Positions 1 to 11,896 of a DNA stretch of 64,000 bases are shown here, piece after piece. The position numbers were made by a program, and so were the translations under genes. Location of the stretch: assembly GCF_933775445.1 (NCBI RefSeq), contig NC_065878.1, positions 2,502,001 to 2,566,000 of the forward strand, read 5' to 3'. The DNA comes from Argentina anserina (Eukaryota; Streptophyta; Magnoliopsida; Rosales; Rosaceae). A model generated the notes under the pieces. That model made no database searches. It worked only from the letters and a program-made list of their open reading frames with translations, and was not told where the DNA came from. Within the stretch, counting starts at the first letter, position 1, and every line of letters starts with the position of its first letter.

Positions 1-3000
1 AATGAATGATTTCACTGGAAGAATCAAACGGGATGAGTGGAAGCCTCCAAAAGGAGAATTGAGAACTTTAACTGTTGCTTTGGATACTGCACAATACTAC
101 ATGGATGTCAGCAACACTGCTTCAAAGGGTGCAGAAGATGTTTATGGGACATTCAATATTTTGATGAGGAGAAAGCCCAAGGAAAACAATTTCAAAGCAA
201 TTTTAGAATCCATTAGAGATCTTATGAATGAATATTGTATCGTCCCTGACTGGTTGCACAAAACATTTCTGGGCTATGGTAATCCCTCTGCCGCACAATG
301 GACTAATATGCCAGATCTTCTAGAAACGGTAGATTTTAAAGATACCTTCCTTGATGCAGACCATCTGAAGGAATGTTTTCCAGACTATCAGGTTCGTTGA
401 TGTATTTTCTTAATTTTAGGTTGAATGAGTTGTATCCTGAGAAATTTGACCAATAATTCTTGTTTTCATGTTCATTCTTTAGGTTTCCTTTGTTAGTTCA
501 GATGGTAGAGAAAATATGGATCCAAGGCCTCCTTTTCGAATAAGGCTTCCTAAGGCGATCACAAGCAGCACTAATGCTCTTCCAGGCAATAAGAAAGCAA
601 AGATTAGTTCTGTGACTGATAAGGAGAAAGACAAATTTGTTGTTGAGGCATACACCCCTCCTGACCCAGGTCCTTATCCCCAAGACCAGCCAAGGCAGAA
701 CTCAGTTAGATTTACGCCCACTCAGGTACTATCCCTTTCTTTAATTCTCTGTGATGTACCATTTTCATGCTTAGCTATGCACAGTGTCAATCTTATTTGC
801 AATTTGCTTATTATCATGTGAGTTCAACTTGTCTATTTGCTTATTGTCCACTCAGCCCCCTTTAAAAAAAAATCCGCTCAACTGTGGACATGTCCACCTG
901 CAGACGTAACAAAAATTGCTCATGACCTTTGAAGACCTGTTTCTGAATATTGACGTCCAGTGTTCTTTTGGTGTCTCTACACCTAAATTAGGAGTTTATG
1001 TAATAGTTTTAAAGCTTTCCAGAACTGTGATTTGTAGACTTATACAAGGTTATCTGCTTCTCGTTGTTAGAACCAACGCACATGTGCATAATCAAGTTGC
1101 CATTTTTACCTAATGGGTAATACCTGTGGGTATTCTACCCACCCAACAACCATTTTGGGTAATAACCACTGGGTAAATACCCATATTTTATTCCGTGGGT
1201 ATTTTCATATCCACCCCCACGGGTAATTGGATACCCATCTACCCACCCTTTTTCTATCCTTAAGCTTATTTTTAATTGTTTTTCCCTGAAAAAAAAAGGC
1301 AAAAAGACCAACCTCCACCAGAATCGTTCTAATCTCCTTTGGGGCTTCAACTCTTCAACTCTTCAATTTCTTGTCCACTCTTCTCAACTCTTCAACTCTT
1401 TGTCCACCAGTACAAAGTTGGGGTTTTTTTTATACGACTTTCTTCATCGCCATTCTTCTTCTCTTTCAATTTTCTCTGTTCTAACCTCCCTCACCCAAAA
1501 AGCAGTGCAAGGCTCCCATCGCTGGCAAGCCGAGGACGAATTGGGAGCTCAATTCGGAACAAATTGAAGGACATTTGAGATGAGGCTTGTGTAGTGGTAA
1601 ACAATTTGAGAGGAAGATAGTAGTATAATTGTAATCCAAATTGAAAAGACAGAGATCTGAGATGAGAGAAGATGAAGATTTGAGATGAGGCTCTAATTTG
1701 TGAAGATGAACATCTCGAATTGATAGCCATAAATAATTTTTTCCCTTTTTTTTCCTTTTATTTTCAGGTCATAAAATTAATTAGGTCGGCAATTGTTAAA
1801 AAATTATAATTAAAAAAAAATCAAATCTGGCAAATTTTAAAATAAATAGTATAATAATTTAAGGAGTTATATGGGTATGGTTACCCGCATATTTACCCAT
1901 ACCCAAGCGGGTATTTAATACCCATTACGGCATTACCCATCTACCCATGGGTAAATTTGTTACCACCCATACCCAAAATGTTTTACCCAAACTGGTGGGT
2001 ACCCATGAAATACCCACACCCGTGGGTATTTATGCCAACCTTAGTGCTAATCGTCTAGAATAGCCAGTTAGGTGAGAATTGTCCAATCAGCTCGGTACGG
2101 TCTTCATGAATATGTGGCTAGGAGAAACCCAACCATAGGCGTGTGATTATCGTACTGGGTAATTTCAGTTTATGTCTGTTCGAGGAGAAAGCAAAACTTT
2201 ATAATAAAAAGGCAAATTGTGTTGTAGAGGACAAGAAGTCTTCAGTGAAGCCCAAGAGAACACAACACTGATAGAAAGAGGGTACTATGATTGTAATGCA
2301 ATCAATGATAATATGTTGTTTAGAAATCGAAAAAATGCTAAGATGTTGGGCTTTTCGAGATCTGGGGCTATACATGAAAATATCTCCACTTTATTATTTT
2401 AAAAAAAATCACTTGATTTTTTATTTTTTATTTGCTTGATGAAGCTATGATAGATTTTTAACAAGCTGTGGATTATAAACTGATGTTCAAGTTTTAATCT
2501 CTCTTAGTTACCACCTGTGTAGGTTGGAGCGATCCTCTCAGGTATTCAGCCAGGACTAACAATGGTTGTGGGACCACCTGGTACGGGAAAGACTGATACA
2601 GCTGTGCAAATTCTGAATGTTCTCTATCATAATTGTCCATCTCAGAGAACTTTGATAATCACTCACTCGAACCAGGCTCTGAATGACCTTTTTGAAAAGA
2701 TAATGCAGGTTGATTAATAATCTCAATGTCTTTTTTTTTCTCTGACAGTAATCTTAATGTCTTGCAGTTATGTTTCTCTGTGTAAGCTCGGATTTAAGTT
2801 GGAATTAATTCATTTTGTTTCGTTTGTGTTATCAGAGGGATGTACCTGCACGCTATCTTCTTCGACTTGGGCAAGGAGAACAAGAGCTAGCAACTGATCT
2901 TGACTTCAGTCGGCAAGGCCGTGTCAATGCCATGCTTGTGAGGAGGTTAGAGTTGCTTAGTGAAGTGGAGAGGCTGGCAAGATCTCTCCAATTGCCTGAG

Positions 3001-5052
3001 GATGTTGGTTATACATGTGAAACTGCTGGATACTTTTGGTTGCTTCATGTATACTCGCGTTGGGAGCAATTTTTGGCTGCTTGTAACGATAATAGAAATA
3101 TACAGTCATTTGTCAAAGATCGATTTCCCTTTAAGGAATTCTTCTCCAATGCACCAAAGCCAGTTTTTACTGGCGAGTCATTTGAGAAAGATATGCGGGC
3201 GGCTAAAGGTTGCTTTCATCATCTGAAGACTGTGTTTCAGGAGCTTGAAGAGTGTAGGGCCTTTGAGTTGCTGAAGTCCACAGCTGATCGAGCAAACTAC
3301 TTGATGACAAAGCAGGCAAAGATAGTAGCCATGACATGCACTCACGCAGCTTTGAAGAGGAAGGATTTTCTTCAGCTAGGTTTCAAGTATGATAACTTGC
3401 TGATGGAAGAAAGTGCTCAAATTTTGGAGATCGAAACTTTTATTCCAATGTTGCTCCAGAGACAGGAAGATGGTTATGCACGGCTTAAACGTTGCATCTT
3501 GATTGGTGATCATCACCAATTGCCTCCTGTTGTCAAGAATATGGCCTTTCAGAAGTATAGCCACATGGACCAGAGTCTCTTTACAAGGTTTGTTCGTTTG
3601 GGCATTCCTTATATTGAACTTAATGCCCAGGGTAGGGCAAGGCCAAGTATAGCCAAACTTTACAACTGGAGGTATAGAGAATTGGGAGACCTTCCTTATG
3701 TAAAGGAAGATACCATTTTCAATAGAGCAAATGCTGGATTCTCCTTTGAATATCAGTTGGTAGATGTACCAGATTACCATGATAGAGGTGAGTCTGCCCC
3801 ATCACCGTGGTTCTACCAAAATGAGGGAGAAGCTGAATATGTTGTCAGTGTGTATATCTACATGCGTCTACTTGGCTACCCTGCGAGCAAGATATCTATA
3901 TTGACCACTTATAATGGCCAAAAGCTTTTAATCCGTGATGTTATCAACAGACGATGCGCTCCATATGACTTCATAGGCCCTCCCAGCAAGGTATGTTACA
4001 ATATTACTCTTTATAACGTTCAAAGATGTTAATGACCTCTCTGATGATATTGATATTGGTAAGATGACGTTGTTGTTCTGTTTTTGTTGACAGGTTACAA
4101 CAGTTGACAAATTTCAGGGTCAGCAAAATGATTTTATATTGCTCTCTCTGGTGCGTACTCGTTTTGTGGGTCACCTTCGTGATGTTAGGAGATTGATTGT
4201 GGCCATGTCTCGTGCCCGATTGGGTCTTTATGTGTTTTGCCGCCGGTCTTTGTTTGAGCAATGCTATGAACTTCAGCCTACATTCCAACTTTTACTTCAG
4301 AGACCTGATCGCCTTGCTCTGAATTTTAATGAGACTACACCACACACAGAACGTCACGTTGAAGAAACAGGGCATGTCCATCTTGTGAGCAGCGTTGATG
4401 AGATGATCAGTATCTACCAGCAGCTTTATGTGGTATGTTTTCCAATGTTGACATCCAGGTTTTTTTGGCATTTGTTTATGATTTAATCTGGAGTAGATGA
4501 GGAGAGCATGGAAATATAAGTATAGTTTGAGTTCATTGCCCTTTGGAACAGCATAAACAAATTAAAGATCTGAGTAGGCATGACTCTGTGCTTGTTTGGT
4601 TTTGTATATTGCATAATTATCTTTTCAGTTCATGTTGATCACATAACATTTGGAGTGTGTTCGGATGTGCTAAAGTTCGTTGTTTCGTATTGCTTATGTA
4701 TCCATTCTTGTATCTCTTGATGCGGGAAGGGTAGTGGGAATTATATTTACAAGTGGATGAAATTTCATTATACGTGATTTCTCACAGTTTTGTATCTTCT
4801 CTCCGCCAGGTTAAGTTTCATCAGTATGTGGCTCCTATTCAGCAGACCTCTATGTCTGGGCAGGATCCTATGGATGCAGATGCTCCTGTATCTGCTGATG
4901 GGGTGCTAGAATCAGAACTGGATATGAATGGCCGAAAAGTGGACTCATCGATTGAGAATCAACCAAATGGGCCGACAGAAATGGAAACTAGCCTGAATGA
5001 TGCCCATGTGGCTCCCGAAAGCAATTTGGACAAAGAGAGAACGGAAGAGTAG
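1..5052 (+). CDS. AQR: Aquarius-type intron-binding RNA helicase, 3' part
   Basis: This is the C-terminal part of the spliceosomal helicase Aquarius (EMB2765 type in Arabidopsis), which binds introns in catalytic spliceosomes. The 5' end lies outside the window. Exons I place are 1-391, 483-725, 2523-2708, 2836-3990, 4094-4432 and 4810-5052. All junctions are GT-AG and the frame stays open across them; the stop is the TAG at 5050-5052. SF1 helicase motifs appear in order: Walker A GPPGTGKT (about 2568), motif II EESAQ (about 3403), [10 protein letters not shown] (about 3505), QGRARPS (about 3626), [11 protein letters not shown] (about 4100) and AMSRARLG (about 4204). The tail after 4810 is acidic and low in complexity, as in plant homologues. 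The second intron (726-2522) is unusually long because it holds a transposable element. No disabling change is visible, so the gene is probably functional. Identification is from recognised conserved motifs. Confidence 0.93.
1094..2042. mobile_element. hAT-like non-autonomous element rich in GGGTA/TACCC, inside an AQR intron
   Basis: Both ends are packed with tacccac/gtgggta motifs in opposite orientation. The left end reads aagttgccatttttacc, and the reverse complement of the right end reads aaggttggcataaatacc, so they form an imperfect terminal inverted repeat. Flanks tgcataatc (1085-1093) and tgctaatc (2045-2052) look like a slightly decayed 8-bp target duplication, which would fit the hAT superfamily. 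No transposase is visible. The interior has CTTCAACT-type short tandem repeats near 1347-1400 and an AT-rich stretch at 1735-1860. The superfamily assignment is an inference. Confidence 0.6.
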
Positions 5053-5330
5053 TCTGCCCAGTAGTGGGGTTTGTTGTGCTTGGTTGCTATATAGAACTCG
5101 AATTCTGTTTCTTGTGTGTTTCGATGAAAACCAGATTAATCTGACTTAGTAGCTACTAGCTAGAGCTGACTTATGAGGGCTAGCCAGCGACACTTGAGTT
5201 TTGTCACTGTGAGATGGAAAGGACTAAATTGAGAGAATGTTGTGTACAGAAGATTTAACCCAAAAATTCATGTACTAAAATTGATACTTGTTTATGGTTG
5301 ATTTCATCAGTGTATTGCATCTATTGATGT
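5053..5330 (+). other. Likely AQR 3' UTR and flank
   Basis: This stretch follows the AQR stop directly and has no coding potential. It is T-rich, as plant 3' untranslated regions are. I could not fix the polyadenylation site. Between 5330 and 5770 I recognise nothing. Confidence 0.45.
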
Positions 5331-5769
5331 CGCAGACATGATATTTCTTGTCGAGTTCCTCGTTGAAGAAGTGGACACAATGAACTCTAATCTGCGCCAG
5401 AAGCCGTAGAGTTCTCTGCACTATTTATTTCTACTTCTGCTCTGTATTAAACACGATCATATGGAGCAGAGGACTTGAAACTGAGATGAATATCCGTATA
5501 AACACCAAACATGCTGGTTGATGTATCAGAGTCCCTAATATTCAGGTGTTGCTTTCCTGCAGAAATAAGCATATAGCGATATGATTGATCTTTATAATAA
5601 TATACAGGTTTAGGTCTAGTAATTTGACACAGCAAGCAACTTTTCACACTACCTAGTAGAAAACTCATGAGATATGGTCCAGCATGAAGAGATGGATCAG
5701 ATTGTGAATAAATAATACTACTGTCATATCTTCCGTAAAGTCGCTTTGTAGTATCGTTGTCAACGACTC

Positions 5770-6055
5770 GAAAAGGGTTGGTCAGGTTGGGTGGTAAACC
5801 AACCCTCTTCTACAATGCATTCCAAACCTTCACAACAATTTATGAAGAGAACTGAAATTGTCCAGGCCTCTGAATTTATCACAATAGGAGATATTGAAGC
5901 GTGTCAGGTTGGAGAGGCTTCCGCATCTATCTATATCAAATGTGCAAAGAACCAAGAGATGGAATAGCTTCTCTGGGAAGGATTTCAGATTTGCATACTC
6001 AGTCAAGTACAGGATTCAGGGTAGTTGGCCTTCTTCACCTGATAAGGATTTCAAA
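5770..6055 (-). pseudogene. Decayed LRR fragment of an RPP13-like NBS-LRR gene
   Basis: The minus strand gives broken peptide stretches such as CEGLECIVEEG, GLPPNLTNP (after a frameshift), YANLKSFPEKLFHL and CGSLSNLT. These resemble the CEGLASILQEGFPPNL and CANLKSLPNRLYNL stretches of the resistance gene at 25907-29910. The DNA also matches piecewise, for example the 'atgccaaaccttcaca' type stretch near 26352. Stops and frameshifts interrupt it and no NBS domain is nearby, so it is a relic. Confidence 0.6.
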
Positions 6056-6132
6056 AACATCATCTAAGTCCTAAAACACCATTTTGGTAAACAAATTTTA
6101 AGTGTTTTGATCTACATTTTGCTTCATTAAGA

Positions 6133-6133
<1 letters not shown>

Positions 6134-6201
<68 letters not shown>

Positions 6202-6207
6202 GAGAGA
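6134..6207. repeat. Compound microsatellite (TA)n(GA)n
   Basis: A run of alternating TA passes directly into GA repeats with one CA interruption. It lies in non-coding DNA between AQR and the H15 gene. Confidence 0.95.
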
Positions 6208-7258
6208 TCAACACAGAAGTTGATCAACTTCAATAGAATCCATCTAGAGCCTCAGTCAATGGAAGTATTTTGTTATGGCAATCTTGGATGTCATACTCAT
6301 ACCATGTTAAAGCTATTTGTTGTACTCTCGTATAGGATTTGCCCAAGGAGCAAAATAAATTTAGTAGCCAAGAAAACCAAATGAATTCATTATCTTAAAA
6401 CTCTTTGATAAGTCAGGAAAAATCTATGACACATCAATTCTATTTGATACCACGACCAAAGAATATGATTTACATGTTGGTAGACTTTGCTTTCTCATAC
6501 TTTTAGTCATACTACATTGGATTATAAACAAATTATCTCCTTTGCTTTACAGTAAATCACGGTATATTGATCTAAAATAACATATGAGTGACCATGGAAT
6601 TAATCAGCTGTAATTAATTTACCCTAACTTGAATCAAATCTAAACCAGTTAAATCCTTTCTGAGAAAACAAAAGCCAACACAACAAGCTCTCAATATTTC
6701 ATCAAAAAGAGGAAAATGCCAACCATCTATCAGTTGTGATTACTAGTGTTGTGTACTAATGTACTATTATACCAGAAAGACTACATGTTCGTTTCCTTTG
6801 TACGGGTGCTAGAACATACTCAATGTTTAGTAATTATTAAATGTTTTTCATAGTGTTTGGTTCTTCAACTAAACTGACACCCCCAAGTTGTTCAAAGTTT
6901 CACTAGGCAGCATCCCAACAATATGAAATTTTTTGATGTCCAACCGCTTGAAGTTGAGCGTCCACATTTTCTAAAAGGGTCAAGTAAAAACTTAGAAAAG
7001 GAAATCGTGGCAGGAAAAGTTTGTTTAGAATCTGGGATGAGGCAGAAAACAGAGATGACTGGAACTAAATCTTTCCAAGATCAATTTGTCCAACCAAGGA
7101 GTATAGACATGAAAAATCAATCAACCAAGTACAGGTAAGAACTTAGTAAGATACTTCATCTTTCTGTTCATTTTGTTCTTTGATTATCCATTTTCAAAAT
7201 CAATCACCTTTATGCACTGCATTGCTTCTTCACTTTGCTTCACGTGTTCTGTCTTCTG
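6208..7258. other. Intergenic AT-rich stretch, nothing recognised
   Basis: The only open stretch is a 71-codon one at 6923-7135. Its product has no motif I recognise and it is not supported by splice context. I see no transposon ends here. It may be old decayed repeat DNA. Confidence 0.4.
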
Positions 7259-7264
7259 TTTAAT

Positions 7265-7477
7265 CCAATGTTTTAAAAAGCGAAGGCGTACCCCAAGGCG
7301 TTTTCTTGAGAGCCTTGAGCCTTAAAACTTGAGGCGTAGTAAAATGCGTAACATAAGGCGTAAAAGGCGTAAAAGGCGAGCCTTGGTGTCCAAACCGAAA
7401 AACAGAGGCGTTATGTAAGTAGCTTTAAGCTTTTTAAGCCTCAGGCGAGCCTTGAGGCGAGTTTTTTAAAACATTGG
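7265..7477. mobile_element. MITE with AAGGCG motifs and 6-bp TSD
   Basis: The ends are ccaatgttttaaaaa and its inverted complement ttttttaaaacattgg. They are flanked on both sides by TTTAAT (7259-7264 and 7478-7483). The 213-bp interior repeats the motif aaggcgtaaaaggcg and related gaggcg units. It has no coding capacity. I do not assign a superfamily with confidence. Confidence 0.8.
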
Positions 7478-8315
7478 TTTAATCACTTCAACCTGCCCTT
7501 CATTCCCTTGGTGCTTCTTAACTTCAACATTGCTTATCAACAATCAACGCAACTTATTGCATATGTTTATATTATCACGTCCGTTCACTCTATCTTGCTG
7601 CCCATCTGTTAAACCACATTTATTTCCAAGCATCTTACTAAAATGTTCTGCTTGAATTGAATCTCGATATTACTGCCAGTTGTTCAGTCATTTTGACGGT
7701 CAATTACCCTACTGTGCTGTCCTTCTCGAATCAGTTCTTGGCTCGGCTGACCATGCTGTTGCGATTGTTGAGTCACTTCAACTTGTTTTTTTCTCGGGGA
7801 CTTTATATGTCTGTTTCGCAGGAACAACAATGACTGCAATATCTTGAATTTGTTGTTTAATCACTTCTCCTTGTTGTGCGTCTGGATATCCTTCTTGGTC
7901 ATCAATCACCTTACTCTGCTGATCTTCTTGACATTGTCGTCCATTGACTTGATTTTGTAAATTTTCTTTCTCTAAAGTTCCAGTTCGGTCGTCAACTGCC
8001 TCACAATGTTGTGGCTTTTCACTTTGCTGCCCCTGCTGTGCCTGTTTCTCGGTCACTTTAACCTGTTCTTCTGCCATGGTCTTATCTTCATCTCTTTTGG
8101 CTGATTTTGTTTTCCTCCTAACCTTCTGAGCCTGCTTCTGTCTCGGGAAAGGTTTTCTTTTTACAAGAAAATCAGCTTTCTCATCAGGAAGCATATAACA
8201 ATTTGATACACAAACAACTTCTCCCCTCTCAATTAGCTTCTTCAGATGATGACTGAGGAAACTTCCATGATCCCATGGCAAACTGTATGGCAGCTCTCTG
8301 ATAAATTTTGATATT

Positions 8316-8320
8316 GATTC
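8316..8320. repeat. Target-site duplication GATTC (left) of the 8321-12890 Copia element
   Basis: GATTC occurs immediately before the 5' LTR and again at 12891-12895 immediately after the 3' LTR. Collapsing the two copies restores the reading frame of the interrupted H15 domain. Confidence 0.95.
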
Positions 8321-8518
8321 TGCTAGCGTGAGTGAGCGGTGTGTGAGCCGTGTAAAGCAACAAACATGTTACTCATGGTGCTAGAACAGCTAGATTCATT
8401 ATTAGAGATAGTGCTAACAACAATGCAATTGTCCAATTCATTTCCTATAAATAGCTAGTTTTAGACTTGTATCAAAATCATCAATCAATATCAAGCAATA
8501 TAATCACCTGATTCCAGT
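8321..8518 (+). repeat. 5' LTR of the Copia element
   Basis: It begins TGCTAGCG and ends ATTCCAGT, directly before the primer-binding site. It matches the 3' LTR at 12730-12890 but has two extra segments: about 11 bp after 'gagcgg' and about 26 bp near the end. A TATA-like 'cctataaatagc' at about 8444 could be the promoter. Confidence 0.9.
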
Positions 8519-8530
8519 TGGTATCAGAGC
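8519..8530 (+). other. Primer-binding site (initiator tRNA-Met type)
   Basis: TGGTATCAGAGC directly follows the 5' LTR. This is the usual Copia primer-binding site, complementary to the 3' part of plant initiator methionine tRNA. Confidence 0.93.
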
Positions 8531-9136
8531 AAGAACGCTTTGTTCTTTTTTCCTTTTTTTTCTTCTTCTTCTTCTGTTTTTCCTGCCGTCGTCCTCTCGT
8601 GCTTACCGCCGCACTCCGGCGCCTCTCGACCTTCCGCTGCTCCTCGCTTATCGACCTTCAGTCGCCGCCCGCTCCGCACTCGGTCCACAGTCGCTGCCCT
8701 CCGCGCTCGGCCCGAAGTCGCTGCCCTCCGCACTCGGCCCGAAGTCGCCGTCACCGCTGCTCACACCGGCGCTCATCGATCCGCAGTCGACCCGACGTCG
8801 CTGTTCCGTAGCCGCTGCTCCCGACGTCACCATTCGAACTGCCTTTTATTTTCCCGAGTCGGCCTCCACCGCCCGACTCGCCTTTTATTTCGCTCAACGC
8901 AACCCGGCCCAGCCCAGATTCGGCCCGGCCTAGATTCGGCGCGCCCAGCCCAGCCCAGATTCAACTCGACCCGACCCGGTCAACTTAACCCGACCCGGAT
9001 TCAACCCAACCCGGTCCGGCTAGATTCAGTCAGTGCATACTCCCCGACAGTGCAAGTGCACCAGCGACCGATTGTTCTCCATTTCTTATTCTTTTTTGCT
9101 GTCTAATCCCTAATTTTTTACATTGTTTCCTTTTCA
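8531..9136 (+). other. GC-rich leader of the Copia element
   Basis: This untranslated leader is strikingly C/G-rich (about 8580-9020) compared with everything around it. It holds short repeats of CTCGGCCCGAAGTCG and of CCCGACCCGG type. Overlapping open frames here give only low-complexity Arg/Pro/Ser peptides and look non-coding. Confidence 0.6.
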
Positions 9137-10320
9137 ATGGGTTCTGGACACGAAGGGGAGGGTTCTCAGCTCCCTGATGTTCCGACCTTTGAAGTATCTG
9201 TCAAAGGTTCTGACAGTGGTTCATTTGGAGGCGCCAAACTCAACGGAACCAATTTCCGTAAATGGAAACGACTTATGGCTGCTCATCTTTGAGGCATGCA
9301 CAAGATGAGACATGTCACTGGCGTCACTAAGACTCCTAGTCCTGAGGATATTGTTGCCTACAATAAATGGGACGACGATGATGGTCTTGTTATGTCTGTC
9401 TTGTGGAAAGCTATGAATGATGAGATAGTTGATCTGGTGGAGGCATGTACCACTGCGCATGCAATATGGGAGACACTGGCCGGCTTATATACTAATGATT
9501 CTGATTTCATACAGGTTCATGAGTTAATGTGCACAGCTTTGACAATACACCAGGATGGGCAACCAGTGGCGCACTATTTCACTAAACTAAAGAATATTTG
9601 GGCTGAGATTGATGTGAAACGTCCTTGCATGATCAAAAATCAAGAGGATATTGTTTGGTACCAAAATGAGAAGGAGCTTGAACGAGTTCACCATTTCCTA
9701 AAAGGTCTTGATGCAAAGTATACCAGTGCGAAAGGCGAATTGCTCCGAATGACCGAACCACCTAGCCTACTCGTCGCTTTCACCTATATCCGAAAGGATG
9801 ATTCTCAGCAGGGGAGTATTCTTCAGGCACCGGTTGTCGTTTCCAGTCTCACTGTTCATGCTCGATCTCCGGCACCACTCCTTCCACAAGCAACTTCCGC
9901 TCCCCTTCACCGACGAGGACCACCACCAAGCTTCGGGAATCAGCCTCGTCCTCCTTGCTCTTATTGCCATGATACTAACCATGCTCATGCGACCTGTTGG
10001 AAATTATATCCACACCTTAGGCCTCTTAGGCCTAATTATCTTTCCCAGGCAAAAGCAGCTCTTGAATTAGTTCCGGAACCCGATATCTATGGTGTGGTTG
10101 GGCATGATCATCATACGGCTGGAGGAGCACCTACAGCCTCCATCGTTGGCCGTGGTCAAATTGGTATGGCTTTCAATATTTCTCACTCTGTTAGTTTTGA
10201 TACATATATTATTGATTCTGGTGCATCTGATCATATGACTTATGACAAATCTTATTTTACCATATTATCCCTCCACCCGTACCCTATGTTACTAATGCTA
10301 ATGGTGAGGCATTTCCCGTG
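9137..10320 (+). pseudogene. Copia gag and protease region, broken
   Basis: It starts at ATG 9137 (MGSGHEGEGSQ) and hits a TGA at 9290-9292, then resumes in another frame (9296 onward) as a typical UBN2/gag domain (TTAHAIWETLAGLY). A CCHC zinc knuckle, CSYCHDTNHAHATC, is encoded near 9955-9996. The protease signature IIDSGASDHMT follows at about 10207. The frame is lost near 10320. Nucleocapsid and protease roles follow from the family. Confidence 0.85.
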
Positions 10321-11890
10321 TTAGGGACAAGGTATGTTCGTATTACTCCCACCATAGAGCTTCACAATGTACTCTATGTACCTACTTTATCTCATCATTT
10401 GATATCTGTTCCCCAATTAAACGCTGACGCTCAGTGCTCTGTGACCTTTTTTCCTATGTATGTGATATTTCAAGATCTTCTCACCGGACGGGTAATTGGT
10501 CAGGGGTATCTAAGGGGCCGGTTGTTTCATCTGGATCTGACATACGCAGGGGGACAGTCTCGGACCGCTTTACTCTCCACTTCTGACAAGCTAAGTGAAG
10601 TTTGGTTATGACATCGTCGCTTAAGGCATCCATCTTTAGTGTTATGAAAAAATCTATGCCTACTTTATTTATTAGTGTGGACGAGTCTTATTTATGTTGT
10701 GAGACATGTGGTTTGGGCAAGAGTCATCGATCTACTTATTCCCCTAGTACTTCTACTAAAAGTTTTCTTCCTTTTGAATTAATCCATTTTGATGTTTGAG
10801 GACCCTCTAAAGAGTCTAATGTATCAGAAATGTGATATTTTGTGTCATTTATTGATGTTTGTACACGTCTTTCATGGATTGTTCTTCTTAAAAATAAAGA
10901 TGAGGTTTTTTTTTCAGCTTTTCGTGCCTTCCATACCTCTGTCCAAACACAATATAATGCCACCATTCGAGTTCTTCGTTCTGATAATGGGGGGGGGGGG
11001 GGGGAATATGTGAATCATGTATTTCAGGAGTTCTTTAACACAAACGGGATTGTTCATCAAACAACGTGTCTTTACACACCTGAGCAAAATGGGGTTTCTG
11101 AAAGAAAAAATCGTCATTTACTTGATATGGCTCGATGTATTCTTTTTAGTGCCCACATGCCTAAATACCTTTGGGGTGATGCTGTCATTACTTCCGCCCA
11201 CCTTATTAATCGTCTTCTATCTCGTGTCATTCAGGGGAAAGTTCCTATGAGGTGCTTGCATCTCATGTCTCATTACTGTCTTTTCATAATCTTCCTGCCC
11301 GTGTTTTCAGTTGTGTTGCTTTTGTTCATCTTCCACAACATTAGCGTTCTAAGTTGGATGCACGGGCAGTTAAATGTGTGTTTGTTGGGTACGGAGAACA
11401 TCAGAAAGGGTACCGGTGCTATCATCCCCCTACTTGGAAGTACTATGTCACTATGGATGTTACCTTTTTTGAGGACATAAGTTATTTTTCCTCTTCTGAG
11501 ATTACCAATGTGTCAGCCACACAGGCACCACCGGAGGTCGTCACTAAAGAGATTGAGGCACCAGAGGCTGACAACACAACTGCCCCTCATGTCTCCCGTA
11601 CAACTGTTTATACCCCTGGCCAATGCTCTCCTGGTACAGAAGATCACTCATCTGAGGTTAGTCATTCTATTAGGGCTAATAGTAGACAATATGTTTTGCC
11701 AAATAGGTCTACTCGGGGACAACCAACAAAAAAATATGAACCTACCATTCAGACTAAAACCAAGTATCAAGTGGCAAATTTTATATCTACCAAAAGATTA
11801 TCTAAGTCATATGAGTCATTTGTGAATCAAATATCTACTGTATCAGTACCTAACAAAGTGCAGGATGCATTGAGAGATCCAAAATAGAGG
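10321..11890 (+). pseudogene. Copia GAG-pre-integrase and integrase region, broken
   Basis: Pieces in changing frames encode the pre-integrase region (LYVPTLSHHLISVPQLN, CGLGKSHR) and the integrase core (RSDNGGG, then YTPEQNGVSERKNRHL). A later piece, VKCVFVGYGEHQKGYRCYHP, is the C-terminal integrase end. A run of 16 G at 10989-11004 sits at the catalytic SDNGGG codons and may itself cause a frame change. A stop at 11885 ends the linker before RT. Confidence 0.85.
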
Positions 11891-11896
11891 AAAGCA

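Noticed and set aside
6923..7135. 71-codon open frame MKFFDVQPLEVERPHF
   Set aside because: No recognised motif, no splice or promoter context and no second copy in the window. It is most likely chance.
8518..9106. Overlapping Arg/Pro/Ser-rich open frames on both strands
   Set aside because: They are a by-product of the GC-rich repeat leader between the primer-binding site and gag of the Copia element, and none has a recognisable domain.
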